From Gordonia jinghuaiqii (GTDB lineage Bacteria > Actinomycetota > Actinomycetes > Mycobacteriales > Mycobacteriaceae): a DNA stretch of 64,000 nt. The DNA is taken from positions 1,116,001 to 1,180,000 of the forward strand of contig NZ_CP059491.1 of NCBI RefSeq assembly GCF_014041935.1, written 5' to 3'. How positions within the stretch are numbered: position 1 is the stretch's first letter; every line of letters begins with the position of its first letter. The position numbers and the translations under genes were made by a program. The notes under the pieces were generated by a model. The model worked only from the letters and a program-made list of their open reading frames with translations, was not told the origin of the DNA and did no database searches. Positions 42,572 through 51,798 of the stretch are shown here, in pieces.

Positions 42572-44596
42572 TCAGCGCAACCCGCTGCCCGCCAGCAGGG
42601 TCAGATAACTCGGGTGTTCGGGGTCGAGGACCAGGCGTTGCCTCCGGCCCCGGGCCTTGATCAGGTCGGGGACGACCGTCAGGTAGCGCGGCAGGCTCGC
42701 GGCGTAGACGTCGACGCGCAGCCGGTGGCCGGGCTGCAGGACCGCATCGGTGGGGACGAGGTCGACGTCGATGCGCACCGGCTCGTCGGCGGGTACCGGC
42801 AGCTTGCGCTTACGTGACAGGTAGTGGTGGGCCGAGAGCAGATTGCCCGCCGCGTCGTACTTCGACTTGCTGCGGTCGAGCGCCCGATTCGACGCCGACA
42901 GCGCACCGTTGGTCAGGACCGTCGACGTGCCGTCGGGCGCAACGTCATTCACGGTCACCGCCCAGATGGCCTCGTGCGCGGTGGTCGCGACGTTGAGGCG
43001 CAGGTTCATCGCGCCGCTGATCGGGGTGGCCGCGACGACCGGGGCGGTGGTGAACGACAGCGCGCCCCGCTCCTGGAATCGTGCGTCCTTGGCGAAGTCG
43101 GCGCCGAGGACCATCGTCGCGCCCGCGGTCACCTGGGTCATGTCGCGCGAGCGCAGCCCGCGGGTGTCCGGACGGATGTGCAACGACGTAACACTCTGAG
43201 CGGGAGCTGAACTCAGCGAGCCGTCGTGAATGGCGTGCTCGGCGGTGGCGGATTGTTCGGCGTGCAGGTAGAGCCGCGTGGGTTCGACGCCCGGACGCGG
43301 GAAGTCTTCGCCGGCGGTCCAGGCCCCGCCCTGCTGAAGCATCGTGACCGGACCGTAGAACTCGATCCCGTTGTGGTGGCCCTTGAGCCAGCGGTCGAAC
43401 CAGGCGCGCTCGAGGACGTCGAGGCGCGGTGGCGCGAAGCTGCCGCCGTAACCCGATCCGACATCGAGGTGATACCCGTCGCCGACGATCATCTGCTTGC
43501 GGCCCGGTTCCATCTGCAGGCGCTCGTAGACGCCGGTTGCGCTGCGGCCGAACAGATCATGCCAGGCCCCGACGGTGAACGTCGGCGCCTCGATACGGTC
43601 GACGACGGGGTCGCGCTCGTCGAAGTACGGGTCGTCGAAGATCCGTGGGTCGCGGGCGGTGAGGAAACCCCAGAGCAGGGAGGGCAGTTCGGTGGCCGGG
43701 GACTTGATCCGGTCGATGACCCAGCGCAGTGCGTCGCCGCGGACGATGTCGCGGATCACGTTGGCGGGGTTGGGCACCCACTTGAGTAAGTTCACCGCCG
43801 ACAGCCACACCGGGATGAACGCCGACGGCATGCCGCCGGTGATGTAGATGTCGCGCACGATGTCGTCGCAACCCTCGACGGCGAAGACGGCCTTCAGTTG
43901 CGGCGGCTTCTTGTCGGCGGCCTGCAGGGAGTTGATCGCCGAATAGGACCACCCAGCGAGTCCGACGGTGCCGTCACACCACTCCTGTTCGCTGACCCAG
44001 TCGATGATCTCGACCGAATCCTGCTGCTCGCGGGCACCGAGGATCTCCCACTTGCCGTGGCTGGCGCCGGTTCCGCGCACATCGACGACGACCTGCACGT
44101 AGCCGCTGCGGACGAGGTTGCGGTTGATGCCGAACACGTCGAAGACGCCGCCGGACAACGTCTTGGTGAGAGTCGTCAGGCCTTCGAGGGCGGTGCCGGT
44201 CGCGTCGATCGAGCGGGACGCGGTGTGCAGCGCCTTACCGAGGCCGGGTGCGTGCAGGGTCTGGTCGATGAAGTCGATCGCCGCGCGGTTGTACGGGTTG
44301 ATGTTGATGATGGCCGGATAGGGGGTCAGGACGGTCTGGCCGAACCGGTTGGCCGGGCGGATGACGGTGGCGCGCAGGACGACGCCGTCGCTCATCGTGA
44401 CCGAGACGTCCCGGTCGATGACGACGCGGGGATAGAGCTGCTTGCCGTCGACCTGTTCGCGCCAGCGGATGCCGTCGGCGCCGCCGGTCGGATCGCCGAG
44501 CGGGAGGGTGCCGAAACGGGGCGCACCGGTGGTGCGGGGGTGTGATGACGGGACGCGGCGGACACGCGATTCTGCCGGCTCCAACTGGTACGTCAT
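42572..44596 (-). CDS. CocE/NonD family serine hydrolase (X-Pro dipeptidyl-peptidase-like)
   Basis: A 674-residue hydrolase. The N-terminal alpha/beta domain has DVRGTGASHG, nucleophile S216 in GLAGWSYSAIN, and FTVGAWHDLFGRSATG near the acid/histidine region. The C-terminal jelly-roll domain (PVVAATPISGAMNLRLNVAT to VYAASLPRYL) is the usual CocE partner. Members hydrolyse esters or acyl-X-Pro peptides. There is no signal peptide, so it is cytoplasmic. It is convergent with the lipoprotein operon; the 200 bp upstream up to the GH76-like gene hold no ORF of note. Substrate unknown. Confidence 0.9.
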   Translation of the reverse strand: MTYQLEPAESRVRRVPSSHPRTTGAPRFGTLPLGDPTGGADGIRWREQVDGKQLYPRVVIDRDVSVTMSDGVVLRATVIRPANRFGQTVLTPYPAIININPYNRAAIDFIDQTLHAPGLGKALHTASRSIDATGTALEGLTTLTKTLSGGVFDVFGINRNLVRSGYVQVVVDVRGTGASHGKWEILGAREQQDSVEIIDWVSEQEWCDGTVGLAGWSYSAINSLQAADKKPPQLKAVFAVEGCDDIVRDIYITGGMPSAFIPVWLSAVNLLKWVPNPANVIRDIVRGDALRWVIDRIKSPATELPSLLWGFLTARDPRIFDDPYFDERDPVVDRIEAPTFTVGAWHDLFGRSATGVYERLQMEPGRKQMIVGDGYHLDVGSGYGGSFAPPRLDVLERAWFDRWLKGHHNGIEFYGPVTMLQQGGAWTAGEDFPRPGVEPTRLYLHAEQSATAEHAIHDGSLSSAPAQSVTSLHIRPDTRGLRSRDMTQVTAGATMVLGADFAKDARFQERGALSFTTAPVVAATPISGAMNLRLNVATTAHEAIWAVTVNDVAPDGTSTVLTNGALSASNRALDRSKSKYDAAGNLLSAHHYLSRKRKLPVPADEPVRIDVDLVPTDAVLQPGHRLRVDVYAASLPRYLTVVPDLIKARGRRQRLVLDPEHPSYLTLLAGSGLR

Positions 44597-44796
44597 GGTG
44601 CATCACCCTGCCTGGGGTCGGGTGTACACCGCGTGTGCGCTGTCTGACGTGCACGGATCGACATGGCCGGGTGGACACCGACACCCCTCGTGTCGGTCGT
44701 GGGTTTCCTGGGCTGTCTCCCGTGGCACGGAATCCAGTGTGTTTCAGGTCACTTCACGCGTTGGCTGAACAATAACCCAACTCAGGTATCGGATGG

Positions 44797-46035
44797 CTAA
44801 CCAGGCGGCCTCGTTTTGGCCATGCTCGGTCGTCGCGGGTCGTGTTCGGGCAGTGCGAGATCGATCGCCGCCGCAGCCTCGAGGACCATCCACGCCGACA
44901 GCTGCACCGACAGATCGCGTTCGGGGACCTCCGACGGATTCACCGCACCGGCCACGAACTGGGCTTTCGCGCCCGATTCGGTCGGGATCACCGCTTTGCG
45001 CCGCCATTCGCTGCCGAAGATGACGTGCCCGTCGACCGCGTTCCGGTTGGTCCACGCGGCCTCGGCGCTCGAGGTCACGATTCGCGCTGCGCGTGCCCGC
45101 AATTCATCCGATCCGACTACATCGGGCAGGTCCGTCGCGATCAACGCCAGGTAACGGGCGAGCACCCCGTGGAAGAGGCCGCCGTCACCGCCGCCACCGC
45201 CGTTGATCACCCCGCCGGTGCACGAGTGGCGTTCGACGGCGCCCAGCAATCGCGCGAGGCGGTCCAGATGCCTCTGGTCGCGGGTTGCGCGGAACGCCTC
45301 GAGTTCGGCGCCGAGCACCACGCCCTGGCTGTAGGTGTAGGTGCCGGTCTCGGCCTTCAGTGACCCGTCGGGCTGCTTCTTGAGGCCGTCGATGACCAGG
45401 TGTGTGTCCGGGTCGATGAGGTTGTCATCCATCCAGTCGCACATGGCGACCGCGCGTTCGACGTGACCGGTTCGGGCGAGGAGGATCGCCGCCGGACCGT
45501 TGGCGGGGGCGTTGAAGAACTGGTCGGCTGTGCGCCAGGGGATCCCGCCGCCGTCTTCGGGGGACCAGGCGTCGAGCATCCGCCGGGTCAGGACGCGCCG
45601 GCCGCGGCTGTGGTCGAGATCGAGGTGGCGGTCGGCGCGTTCGATCGCGAGGCCGAGCCATGCCATGTCGTCGTAGTAGTCGTTGGTCCAACGGCCCAGA
45701 TTGCGAATCCTGATCCCGCGCAACAGGCGTACGACGTCGTCGGCCAAGTCGGGATCGAAAGAGCGGTCGGGATCGAAGGAGCGGTCGCCGTGGCGCGTGG
45801 CTCCGGGCCGGTGGATCGCGGCGTCGACGAGGAGGTCGACGAGGTGCGCGTGCCACCAGTAGTGCCACGACCCGAACTGTGACGCGACCCGGCCGAGGGG
45901 CCAGGCGACGGCCGCCATTCGCGTGCCCGGCAGCCACAGGGCACGCCGGAGATGTCGTCCGCAGATGGCGTCCGCGGCGGCCTGGGCCCGGTCACCGGGG
46001 CCGTGCATGTCCGACGATTTGGTGTGTACGCCCAC
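44797..46035 (-). CDS. Glycoside hydrolase family 76-like protein (alpha-1,6-mannanase fold)
   Basis: A 412-residue (alpha/alpha)6-barrel protein. The adjacent aspartates of the GH76 active site appear as [17 protein letters not shown]. Other blocks are [35 protein letters not shown] and [19 protein letters not shown]. No signal peptide is seen, so it may act on cytoplasmic or internalised mannans. An 18-bp in-frame duplication repeats RSFDPD near residues 85-96. An ATG nine codons downstream is a possible start. It is divergent from rplJ. Confidence 0.8.
   Translation of the reverse strand: MGVHTKSSDMHGPGDRAQAAADAICGRHLRRALWLPGTRMAAVAWPLGRVASQFGSWHYWWHAHLVDLLVDAAIHRPGATRHGDRSFDPDRSFDPDLADDVVRLLRGIRIRNLGRWTNDYYDDMAWLGLAIERADRHLDLDHSRGRRVLTRRMLDAWSPEDGGGIPWRTADQFFNAPANGPAAILLARTGHVERAVAMCDWMDDNLIDPDTHLVIDGLKKQPDGSLKAETGTYTYSQGVVLGAELEAFRATRDQRHLDRLARLLGAVERHSCTGGVINGGGGGDGGLFHGVLARYLALIATDLPDVVGSDELRARAARIVTSSAEAAWTNRNAVDGHVIFGSEWRRKAVIPTESGAKAQFVAGAVNPSEVPERDLSVQLSAWMVLEAAAAIDLALPEHDPRRPSMAKTRPPG
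45748..45783 (-). repeat. 18-bp tandem duplication in the GH76-like gene
   Basis: GTCGGGATCGAAAGAGCG is followed by the same unit with one change, producing [12 protein letters not shown]. It keeps the frame. Confidence 0.85.
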
Positions 46036-46139
46036 GTCCGCGTAGCCTAGTCCTCGATGTGGCGCACACCCGTGCGTCGTATCGGTTCAACCAGAGACCG
46101 TTGGTCGTCGGGATTTCCCGGACGAAGGCGCGACGAGGT

Positions 46140-46290
46140 CGCCGGCCCACGCAGGATGAACGAGGATGTAGCCCCACACTTTCGAGTGTGCGCGTTCCAC
46201 GCCCCGTGCCTTCTGTGTGCCGGGGCGTTTGTCGTCTCAGCCCTCGCTCGCCTCCCCGAAGCCCGTCGCTCCCCGGTTTGAACTCGACCA
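46140..46290 (+). promoter_or_regulatory. Ribosomal protein L10 leader (autoregulatory mRNA region)
   Basis: The 284-bp region upstream of rplJ contains several hairpins, including ACACTTTCGAGTGT and GCCCCGTGCCTTCTGTGTGCCGGGGC-like pairing at about 46201-46228. Actinobacterial rplJ-rplL operons normally have an L10-binding leader here. No ORF is present. The call rests on position and pairing, not on a covariance model. Confidence 0.5.
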
Positions 46291-46319
46291 ACTCAAGTGA
46301 CGAGGAGAGGAGGCGAAGT

Positions 46320-46844
46320 ATGGCCAAGTCCGAAAAGGTCGCCGCAGTTGCGGAGATCGCAGAGCAGTTCAAGGGCTCCACGGCGGCGGTTGTCACGGAA
46401 TACCGTGGCTTGTCCGTCACCCAGATCAGCACACTGCGACGTTCCCTCGGTGAGGGTGCAACCTACTCCGTCGCCAAGAACACCCTGGTGAAGCGTGCCG
46501 CCGCAGAGGCGGGCGTGGAAGGGCTCGACGAGCTGTTCACCGGTCCGACCGCGATCGCCTTCATCGAAGGTGAGCCGGTTCTGGCCGCGAAGGCGATCAA
46601 GACGTTCGCCAAGGACAACAAGGCTCTGGTCATCAAGGGCGGGTACATGGACGGCCGCGCGCTGTCCATTGCCGAGATCGAGCAGATCGCCGACCTTGAG
46701 ACCCGTGAGGTCTTGCTGGCCAAGCTCGCCGGTGCCATGAAGGGCAACTTGGCAAAGGCAGCCGGTCTGTTCAACCAGCCGGCATCGCAGGTGGCGCGTC
46801 TCGCCGCGGCCCTGCAGGAGAAGAAGAACGAAGCCGGCGAATAA
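46320..46844 (+). CDS. rplJ: 50S ribosomal protein L10
   Basis: A 174-residue L10. The N-terminal rRNA-binding region is [29 protein letters not shown], with [13 protein letters not shown] and [16 protein letters not shown]; the C-terminal helix [12 protein letters not shown] anchors L12 dimers. The ATG at 46320 follows a GAGGAGAGGAGG-type ribosome-binding site. L10 with L12 binds its own leader RNA to repress the operon. The gene order rplJ-rplL is standard; rplL follows after 81 bp. Confidence 0.97.
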   Translation: MAKSEKVAAVAEIAEQFKGSTAAVVTEYRGLSVTQISTLRRSLGEGATYSVAKNTLVKRAAAEAGVEGLDELFTGPTAIAFIEGEPVLAAKAIKTFAKDNKALVIKGGYMDGRALSIAEIEQIADLETREVLLAKLAGAMKGNLAKAAGLFNQPASQVARLAAALQEKKNEAGE

Positions 46845-46925
46845 TTCGCCGCACCAAGCCAATCCCCGAACCGTACGGGGATGTACACCAACCCCCGTAC
46901 GGGGACAGACAGGAAGGACGCCACC

Positions 46926-47309
46926 ATGGCGAAGCTCACCGCTGACGAGCTCATCGATCAGTTCAAGGAACTGACTCTGCTGGAGCTCAGCGATTTCGTG
47001 AAGAAGTTCGAAGAGGTCTTCGAGGTCACCGCTGCCGCTCCGGTTGCCGTCGCCGCTGCCGGTGCTCCGGCTGCTGCCGAGGCTGCTGCCGAGCAGGACG
47101 AGTTCGACGTCGTCCTCGAGGGCGCAGGCGACAAGAAGATCCAGGTCATCAAGGTCGTCCGCGAGGTCGTCTCGGGCCTGGGCCTGAAGGAAGCCAAGGA
47201 CCTCGTCGAGAGCGCTCCGAAGGCTCTGCTGGAGAAGGTCGACAAGGACGCCGCCGAGGCTGCCAAGGCCAAGCTCGAAGAGGCCGGCGCCAAGGTCTCC
47301 ATCAAGTAA
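46926..47309 (+). CDS. rplL: 50S ribosomal protein L7/L12
   Basis: A 127-residue L12. The N-terminal dimerisation helices ([28 protein letters not shown]), a flexible Ala-rich hinge ([20 protein letters not shown]), and a C-terminal domain with [27 protein letters not shown] and PKALLEKV are all intact. It recruits translation factors to the ribosome. AGGAAGG precedes the ATG. An upstream palindrome CCGTACGGGG, repeated at 46871 and 46894, could form a hairpin between rplJ and rplL, perhaps raising L12 synthesis. A strong terminator follows. Confidence 0.97.
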   Translation: MAKLTADELIDQFKELTLLELSDFVKKFEEVFEVTAAAPVAVAAAGAPAAAEAAAEQDEFDVVLEGAGDKKIQVIKVVREVVSGLGLKEAKDLVESAPKALLEKVDKDAAEAAKAKLEEAGAKVSIK

Positions 47310-47335
47310 GACCGCTTTTCACGCGTCAAGCGTTC

Positions 47336-47370
47336 ACGAGCCCGGAACAGCATCGCTGTTCCGGGCTCGT
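47336..47370 (+). terminator. Intrinsic terminator after rplL
   Basis: ACGAGCCCGGAACAGC, loop ATC, and its exact complement: a perfect 16-bp stem. It ends the ribosomal operon before the repeat-flanked gene. Confidence 0.9.
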
Positions 47371-47398
47371 TGCTGTCGGGGGTCGGTGCCTGACCCGG

Positions 47399-47482
47399 CG
47401 AAATGAAGTCGCGCGCGACTTCGCTTCGACGATCCGACTTCGATCGACGTCGGATATTCGGATCGATGTCGCACGCGACATC
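47399..47482. repeat. Left 72-bp flanking repeat with nested palindromes
   Basis: 47399-47470 aligns without gaps to 48531-48602 (about 55 of 72 bases identical by hand), sharing TCGATCGACGTCG exactly. It contains the perfect 18-bp palindrome GAAGTCGCGCGCGACTTC (47405-47422), ATCCGAC/GTCGGAT arms, and a second near-palindrome GATGTCGCACGCGACATC (47465-47482). The remaining bases to the gene start at 47564 show nothing else. Confidence 0.8.
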
Positions 47483-47563
47483 GTTTCCGACCCGCGAGTC
47501 GCCATTGACCTTCTCGACGACAATTCCGGGAACCCGGACCGGCTGTCGCTGCGTCCAACCCGC

Positions 47564-48517
47564 ATGACCCTGCCCCCGCCCGAGAAGCTCCCGTCGGATC
47601 GATACGGTCTCATCCGCCGCGAGGCCACGCTCCGGATGGGGATCGCCGACGACACCGTCGCCGACGCGGTTCGCCGCGGGCAGCTTCTCCGGCTGGCGCC
47701 CGGGGTCTGGGTGCCGGCGAGCACTGATCTCGACGGCCCGGACCTCTCCGACCTTCTCTACCGTCGTCGCTCGATCGCAGTGGCAACCTCGGCCAGGGAC
47801 CGTGGGACCTCGACACTGAGTCACGAATCGGCGGCCGCAGTGCACGGGCTGGACACCTTGCATCCCGAGCGTGAGACCGTCCACCTCACCAAACGCTCGG
47901 GGACCGGTGGATTCGTCCGAGGGCACCGCCACGTTCACAACGGTCCGCTGCCTCCCGAGGAGATCGTGATCGTCGATGGGGTCGAAGTGACGAGTCTCGA
48001 ACGCACAGCGGTGGACATCGCGATGGGCGGCGACTTCGCACGGGCGCTGGTCGCGTTCGACCGGGCGCTCGCCACGGGCGCGGACGCGGCCGTGATGGAA
48101 GCCATGCTCGAAGATCGCGCGGGGTGGAAGAACGTCGGCGTCGCCCGTCGAGCATTCACCTGCTCGGATGTGCTCTCGGAGAGTGTGGGGGAGTCGTGGA
48201 GCCGCGCACAGATGATCGCCGCCGGTCTACCGACGCCCCGACTCCAGCATCGGTTCCAGACATCCTCGGGCGAGGCCAGGGCTGACTTCGACTGGGAAGG
48301 GCTCCTCGTCGGCGAATTCGACGGCTTACAGAAGTACGACCGGCTGCTCCGGCCCGGCGAGAGCGCCCGTGACGCACTGGTCAGAGAGAAAAAACGCGAA
48401 GACGCGCTGCGGGCGCTGGGCATCATGGTGGTGCGCTGGACATGGTCGGACTTGGAGCGCGGTGAACTCGTCGAGATGCTGCGGCCCAGGCTGGTCGCCA
48501 TAGGGCTGGTCGACTGA
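47564..48517 (+). CDS. AbiEi-type antitoxin / DUF559 endonuclease-like protein
   Basis: A 317-residue protein. The N-terminal winged-helix region (GLIRREATLRMGIADDTVADAVRRGQLLRLAPGVWV) resembles AbiEi family antitoxins. The C-terminal region looks like a PD-(D/E)xK (DUF559-type) nuclease: E210, D241 in ARADFDW, E251 and D253 and K257 in GEFDGLQKY, then REKKREDALRALGIMVVRW. No AbiEii-type toxin gene lies beside it. It stands alone between rplL and mkl, flanked by imperfect 72-bp repeats, unlike the mycobacterial order, which suggests insertion of a mobile or selfish gene. DNA binding to the palindromes is an inference. Confidence 0.72.
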   Translation: MTLPPPEKLPSDRYGLIRREATLRMGIADDTVADAVRRGQLLRLAPGVWVPASTDLDGPDLSDLLYRRRSIAVATSARDRGTSTLSHESAAAVHGLDTLHPERETVHLTKRSGTGGFVRGHRHVHNGPLPPEEIVIVDGVEVTSLERTAVDIAMGGDFARALVAFDRALATGADAAVMEAMLEDRAGWKNVGVARRAFTCSDVLSESVGESWSRAQMIAAGLPTPRLQHRFQTSSGEARADFDWEGLLVGEFDGLQKYDRLLRPGESARDALVREKKREDALRALGIMVVRWTWSDLERGELVEMLRPRLVAIGLVD

Positions 48518-48530
48518 TGGTCACCAGACT

Positions 48531-48602
48531 CGAAACGAAGTCGCCCGCGACCTCACTCCGAACACACGACCTCGATCGACGTCGCAGCCTCGAAACGAGG
48601 TC
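48531..48602. repeat. Right 72-bp flanking repeat
   Basis: Same orientation as the left copy, beginning CGAAACGAAGTCGC and ending CGAAACGAGGTC, 13 bp after the gene's stop codon. It lacks the perfect palindrome because of substitutions. CGAAACGA occurs twice within it. Confidence 0.8.
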
Positions 48603-48806
48603 TGGCAGTGCGTGGGCGGCTGTCGTGCAGGTCGGCAGAGGCGTTGCGGTGGACGTCACACGGAGGGTCGCACCCGACTTCCCTCACGGCGCACCATCGG
48701 ATATTGTCATCGACGCGGAGAGGGTTACTCGTTGGTAGCTTTCCCGTGGCCAACGCTGGAGAACTCCGGTCGCGTTGTCGTGGGGGTCCCGTCGGTTACA
48801 GTGACC

Positions 48807-48843
48807 CCAACCACAATGCCGCCGGTTGGTGTGCGGTCACACC
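48807..48843 (+). promoter_or_regulatory. Inverted repeats upstream of the mkl-mce operon
   Basis: CCAACC (48807-48812) pairs with GGTTGG (48824-48829). Overlapping it, GGTGTG-CGGT-CACACC (48828-48843) forms a second dyad. They lie 40 to 76 bp ahead of the mkl GTG, a fitting place for a repressor such as a GntR- or TetR-type Mce regulator; no such regulator gene is adjacent. The rest of the region from 48603 shows no gene. Confidence 0.5.
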
Positions 48844-48882
48844 GTGGCCGCCTTCGGGGGCAGCGATCGTCTGGAGGAAGTT

Positions 48883-50112
48883 GTGGGTGTTGAGGTCAGT
48901 GTCGAAGGACTCACCAAGTCGTTCGGTTCTCAGAACATTTGGCGTGATGTCTCCCTGACTCTGCCTGAGGGTGAGGTCTCTGCACTCCTGGGTCCGTCGG
49001 GTACCGGTAAGTCGGTGTTCCTCAAGACGTTGATCGGGTTGCTGCATCCGGAGCAGGGTTCGGTGATCATCGATGGCACCGACATCACGCAGTGTTCGGC
49101 CAAGGAGCTCTACGAGATCCGCAAGCTGTTCGGCGTGCTGTTCCAGGATGGTGCGCTGTTCGGTTCGATGAGTTTGTTCGACAACATCGCGTTCCCGCTT
49201 CGTGAGCACACGAAGAAGAAGGAGAACGAGGTCCGCGACATCGTGATGGAGAAGATCGACCTGGTCGGTCTGACCGGTGCCGAGGACAAGCTTCCCGGTG
49301 AGATCTCCGGTGGTATGCGCAAGCGTGCCGGCCTGGCGCGGGCGTTGGTGCTGGATCCGCAGATCATCCTGTGCGACGAGCCGGACTCGGGTCTGGATCC
49401 GGTGCGTACGGCTTATATCTCGCAGTTGTTGATCGACATCAACGCGCAGATCGACGCGACGATCCTGATCGTGACGCACAACATCAACATCGCCCGGACC
49501 ATCCCGGACAACATCGGCATGTTGTTCCGCAAGGAGCTGGTGATGTTCGGTCCGCGTGAGCAGCTGTTGACCTCGGAGCAGCCGGTGGTCAAGCAGTTCC
49601 TCTCCGGTGACCGGTTCGGTCCGATCGGTATGTCGGAGGAGAAGGACACAGCGGTCCAGAAGCAGGAAGAGGCCATGCAGGCCGCGGGTATCTCCGGTGG
49701 CGGTACCAAGGAGGACTTCACCGAGATCATCCCGCAGGTGCAGCCCAATCCCGGTATGCCCGAACGCAAGGCCGTCGCCCGCCACCGCGAGCGGGTGCAC
49801 GAGTTGCTGCCCGAACTGCCGCAGAACGCGCAGGAGGCGATCCGCCGCAGCATGGAGGAAGAGGACCAGATCCGTGCGGAGGGGCGCGCCCACGCCGACA
49901 ACATGGCCAGCGGCCGGGACCCCGGGGACAACGGCGGCAACGAATGGACTGCGGCGCCCGAAGGAAATGTCGCGGTGGCAGATTCCAAGACAGACGTGAT
50001 CGACTACGGCGGCAGCGATGCACCGACCGAGCAGTGGCACACACCCGGTGAGACGTTGACCAGGCCCGCTCACCGTGCTGACGGGAACGAAGGGCGGACA
50101 CCGCAGGGATGA
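48883..50112 (+). CDS. mkl: Mce transporter ATPase Mkl/MceG
   Basis: A 409-residue ABC ATPase that powers Mce lipid import. Walker A is LLGPSGTGKSVFLK, signature EISGGMRKRAGLARALVLDP, Walker B ILCDEPDSGLDPVRTAY, H-loop VTHNINIART. The C-terminal MceG-specific extension is present (GPIGMSEEKD, PGMPERKAVARHRERVHELL) plus a longer acidic tail than M. tuberculosis Mkl (359). GGAGG five bases before the GTG at 48883 supports this start. In M. tuberculosis mkl stands apart from mce operons; here it leads one, overlapping yrbEA by ATGA. Confidence 0.93.
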   Translation: MGVEVSVEGLTKSFGSQNIWRDVSLTLPEGEVSALLGPSGTGKSVFLKTLIGLLHPEQGSVIIDGTDITQCSAKELYEIRKLFGVLFQDGALFGSMSLFDNIAFPLREHTKKKENEVRDIVMEKIDLVGLTGAEDKLPGEISGGMRKRAGLARALVLDPQIILCDEPDSGLDPVRTAYISQLLIDINAQIDATILIVTHNINIARTIPDNIGMLFRKELVMFGPREQLLTSEQPVVKQFLSGDRFGPIGMSEEKDTAVQKQEEAMQAAGISGGGTKEDFTEIIPQVQPNPGMPERKAVARHRERVHELLPELPQNAQEAIRRSMEEEDQIRAEGRAHADNMASGRDPGDNGGNEWTAAPEGNVAVADSKTDVIDYGGSDAPTEQWHTPGETLTRPAHRADGNEGRTPQG

Positions 50113-50915
50113 CCAGTGCCACCACGCGTGGCGTCGATCGAATCGCACAAGCCGGAACAGGTGCTCTCGCACAGACCGGCAATATTGTTCAGCTCTTCGT
50201 CGATGTTGCACGCCAGACCTTTGTGCGCCCGTTTCAGTGGCGGGAGTTCATCCAGCAGGCGTGGTTCATCGCCAGTGTGACGATCCTGCCCACGGCACTG
50301 ATCGCGATTCCGTTCGGTGCCATCGTCTCGCTGCAGACGGGCTCGCTCATCAAGCAGCTCGGTGCCGAGTCGTACACCGGCGCGGCCAGCGTGCTGGTGG
50401 TGATCCAGCAGGGTTCACCACTGGTGACGTCGCTGCTCATCGCGGGTGCGGCCGGGTCGGCGGTCGCCGCCGACCTCGGCTCGCGCACCATCCGTGAGGA
50501 GATCGACGCGATGGAGGTGCTCGGCATCAACCCGATCCAGCGTCTGGTGGTGCCCCGTGTGCTCGCCATGGTGCTGGTGGCGATGCTGCTCAACGGTCTG
50601 GTCGCCGTCATCGGCATCGGTGGTGGTTACTTCTTCAACGTGGTGGTCCAGGGCGGAACGCCCGGCGCGTATCTGGCGTCGTTCGGTGCCCTGGCCCAAC
50701 TGTCCGACCTCTGGGTCTCGACCCTCAAGGCCGCGATCTTTGGTGTTCTCGCCGGCGTCGTCGCGTCGTACAAGGGCCTCAACCCCAAGGGCGGACCGAA
50801 AGGCGTGGGTGACGCGGTCAACCAGAGCGTCGTCATCACCTTCCTGCTGCTGTTCCTGGCCAACCTGATCATCACTGCGGTCTACCTGCAGGTCGTCCCG
50901 CCGAAGGGGAGCTAG
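50109..50915 (+). CDS. yrbEA: Mce permease YrbEA (MlaE family)
   Basis: A 268-residue MlaE-family permease with about five to six membrane helices. Conserved blocks are FVRPFQWREFIQQAWFIASV, GLVGAA-like ESYTGAASVLVVIQQGSPLV, the EExDAME coupling motif (REEIDAMEVLGINPIQRLVVPRV), and ASYKGLNPKGGPKGVGDAVNQSVV. It pairs with YrbEB to form the membrane channel and engages Mkl through the coupling helix. ATGA overlap with mkl indicates coupled translation. Confidence 0.93.
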   Translation: MTSATTRGVDRIAQAGTGALAQTGNIVQLFVDVARQTFVRPFQWREFIQQAWFIASVTILPTALIAIPFGAIVSLQTGSLIKQLGAESYTGAASVLVVIQQGSPLVTSLLIAGAAGSAVAADLGSRTIREEIDAMEVLGINPIQRLVVPRVLAMVLVAMLLNGLVAVIGIGGGYFFNVVVQGGTPGAYLASFGALAQLSDLWVSTLKAAIFGVLAGVVASYKGLNPKGGPKGVGDAVNQSVVITFLLLFLANLIITAVYLQVVPPKGS

Positions 50916-50917
50916 AC

Positions 50918-51796
50918 GTGACCGAAGGCGGCGGCGTCACGATCGCCAAGAGCAGGCCCGAGTACCTCATGTACGAGGCCCGCAAGCAGCTGGGCAAACC
51001 GCTGAAGGTACTCGACGGTGCCGGCGAGCAGATGTCGTTCTACGGGCGCACGCTCGCGTGGATCCCGAAGACCCTGGTGCACTACACCCGCGAGGTGCTG
51101 CGCCTTCTCGCCGAAGTCGCGTTCGGTTCGGGCGGACTCGCGGTCATCGGCGGCACCATCGGCGTGATGGTGCTGATGTCGGGGTTCACCGGCGTCGTCG
51201 TCGGTCTGCAGGGTTATGCCGCGCTCGACCAGATCGGTTCGCAGGCCCTCACCGGCTTCCTGTCGGCCTACGTCAACACCCGTGAGGTGGCGCCGCTGGT
51301 CGCCGGCCTCGCGCTGTCGGCGACGGTCGGTTGTGGCTTCACCGCCCAGCTCGGCGCCATGCGGATCTCCGAGGAGATCGACGCCCTCGAGACGATGGCC
51401 GTGCCGTCGATCCCGTTCCTGGTCTCGACCCGCGTGATCGCAGGCTTCATCGCCGTCATCCCGCTCTACGTCCTCGGGCTGCTGTCGGCCTACCTCGCCT
51501 CACGCGTGGTGACGACGGTCTTCAACGGTCAGTCCGGCGGCTCCTACGACCACTACTTCAACCTGTTCCTGCCACCGGCCGACGTCCTGTGGTCGTTCGG
51601 CAAGGTGCTGGTGTTCGCCTTCGTGATCATCCTGGTGCACTGCTACTACGGCTACTACGCATCGGGCGGTCCCGCCGGCGTCGGTGTGGCGGTCGGCCAC
51701 GCGGTACGTGCGGCCCTGGTGCTCATCGCGGTTCTCGACTTCTTCCTGGGTCTGGCGATCTGGGGTACCACGACGACGGTTCGGGTGGGGGGTTAG
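50918..51796 (+). CDS. yrbEB: Mce permease YrbEB (MlaE family)
   Basis: A 292-residue MlaE-family permease starting with GTG, 2 bp after the yrbEA stop. Blocks are MSGFTGVVVGLQGYAALDQIG, REVAPLVAGLALSATVGCGFTAQLGAM, the coupling motif SEEIDALETMAVPSIPFLVSTRV, and YYGYYASGGPAGVGVAVGHAVR. The N-terminal ~45 residues are cytoplasmic. It forms a heterodimer with YrbEA. mceA follows after 2 bp, so the unit continues without a break. Confidence 0.93.
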   Translation: MTEGGGVTIAKSRPEYLMYEARKQLGKPLKVLDGAGEQMSFYGRTLAWIPKTLVHYTREVLRLLAEVAFGSGGLAVIGGTIGVMVLMSGFTGVVVGLQGYAALDQIGSQALTGFLSAYVNTREVAPLVAGLALSATVGCGFTAQLGAMRISEEIDALETMAVPSIPFLVSTRVIAGFIAVIPLYVLGLLSAYLASRVVTTVFNGQSGGSYDHYFNLFLPPADVLWSFGKVLVFAFVIILVHCYYGYYASGGPAGVGVAVGHAVRAALVLIAVLDFFLGLAIWGTTTTVRVGG

Positions 51797-51798
51797 CT

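Noticed and set aside
47399..48602. Insertion sequence bounded by repeats
   Set aside because: The repeats are direct and imperfect, no transposase is encoded, and no short target duplication was found.
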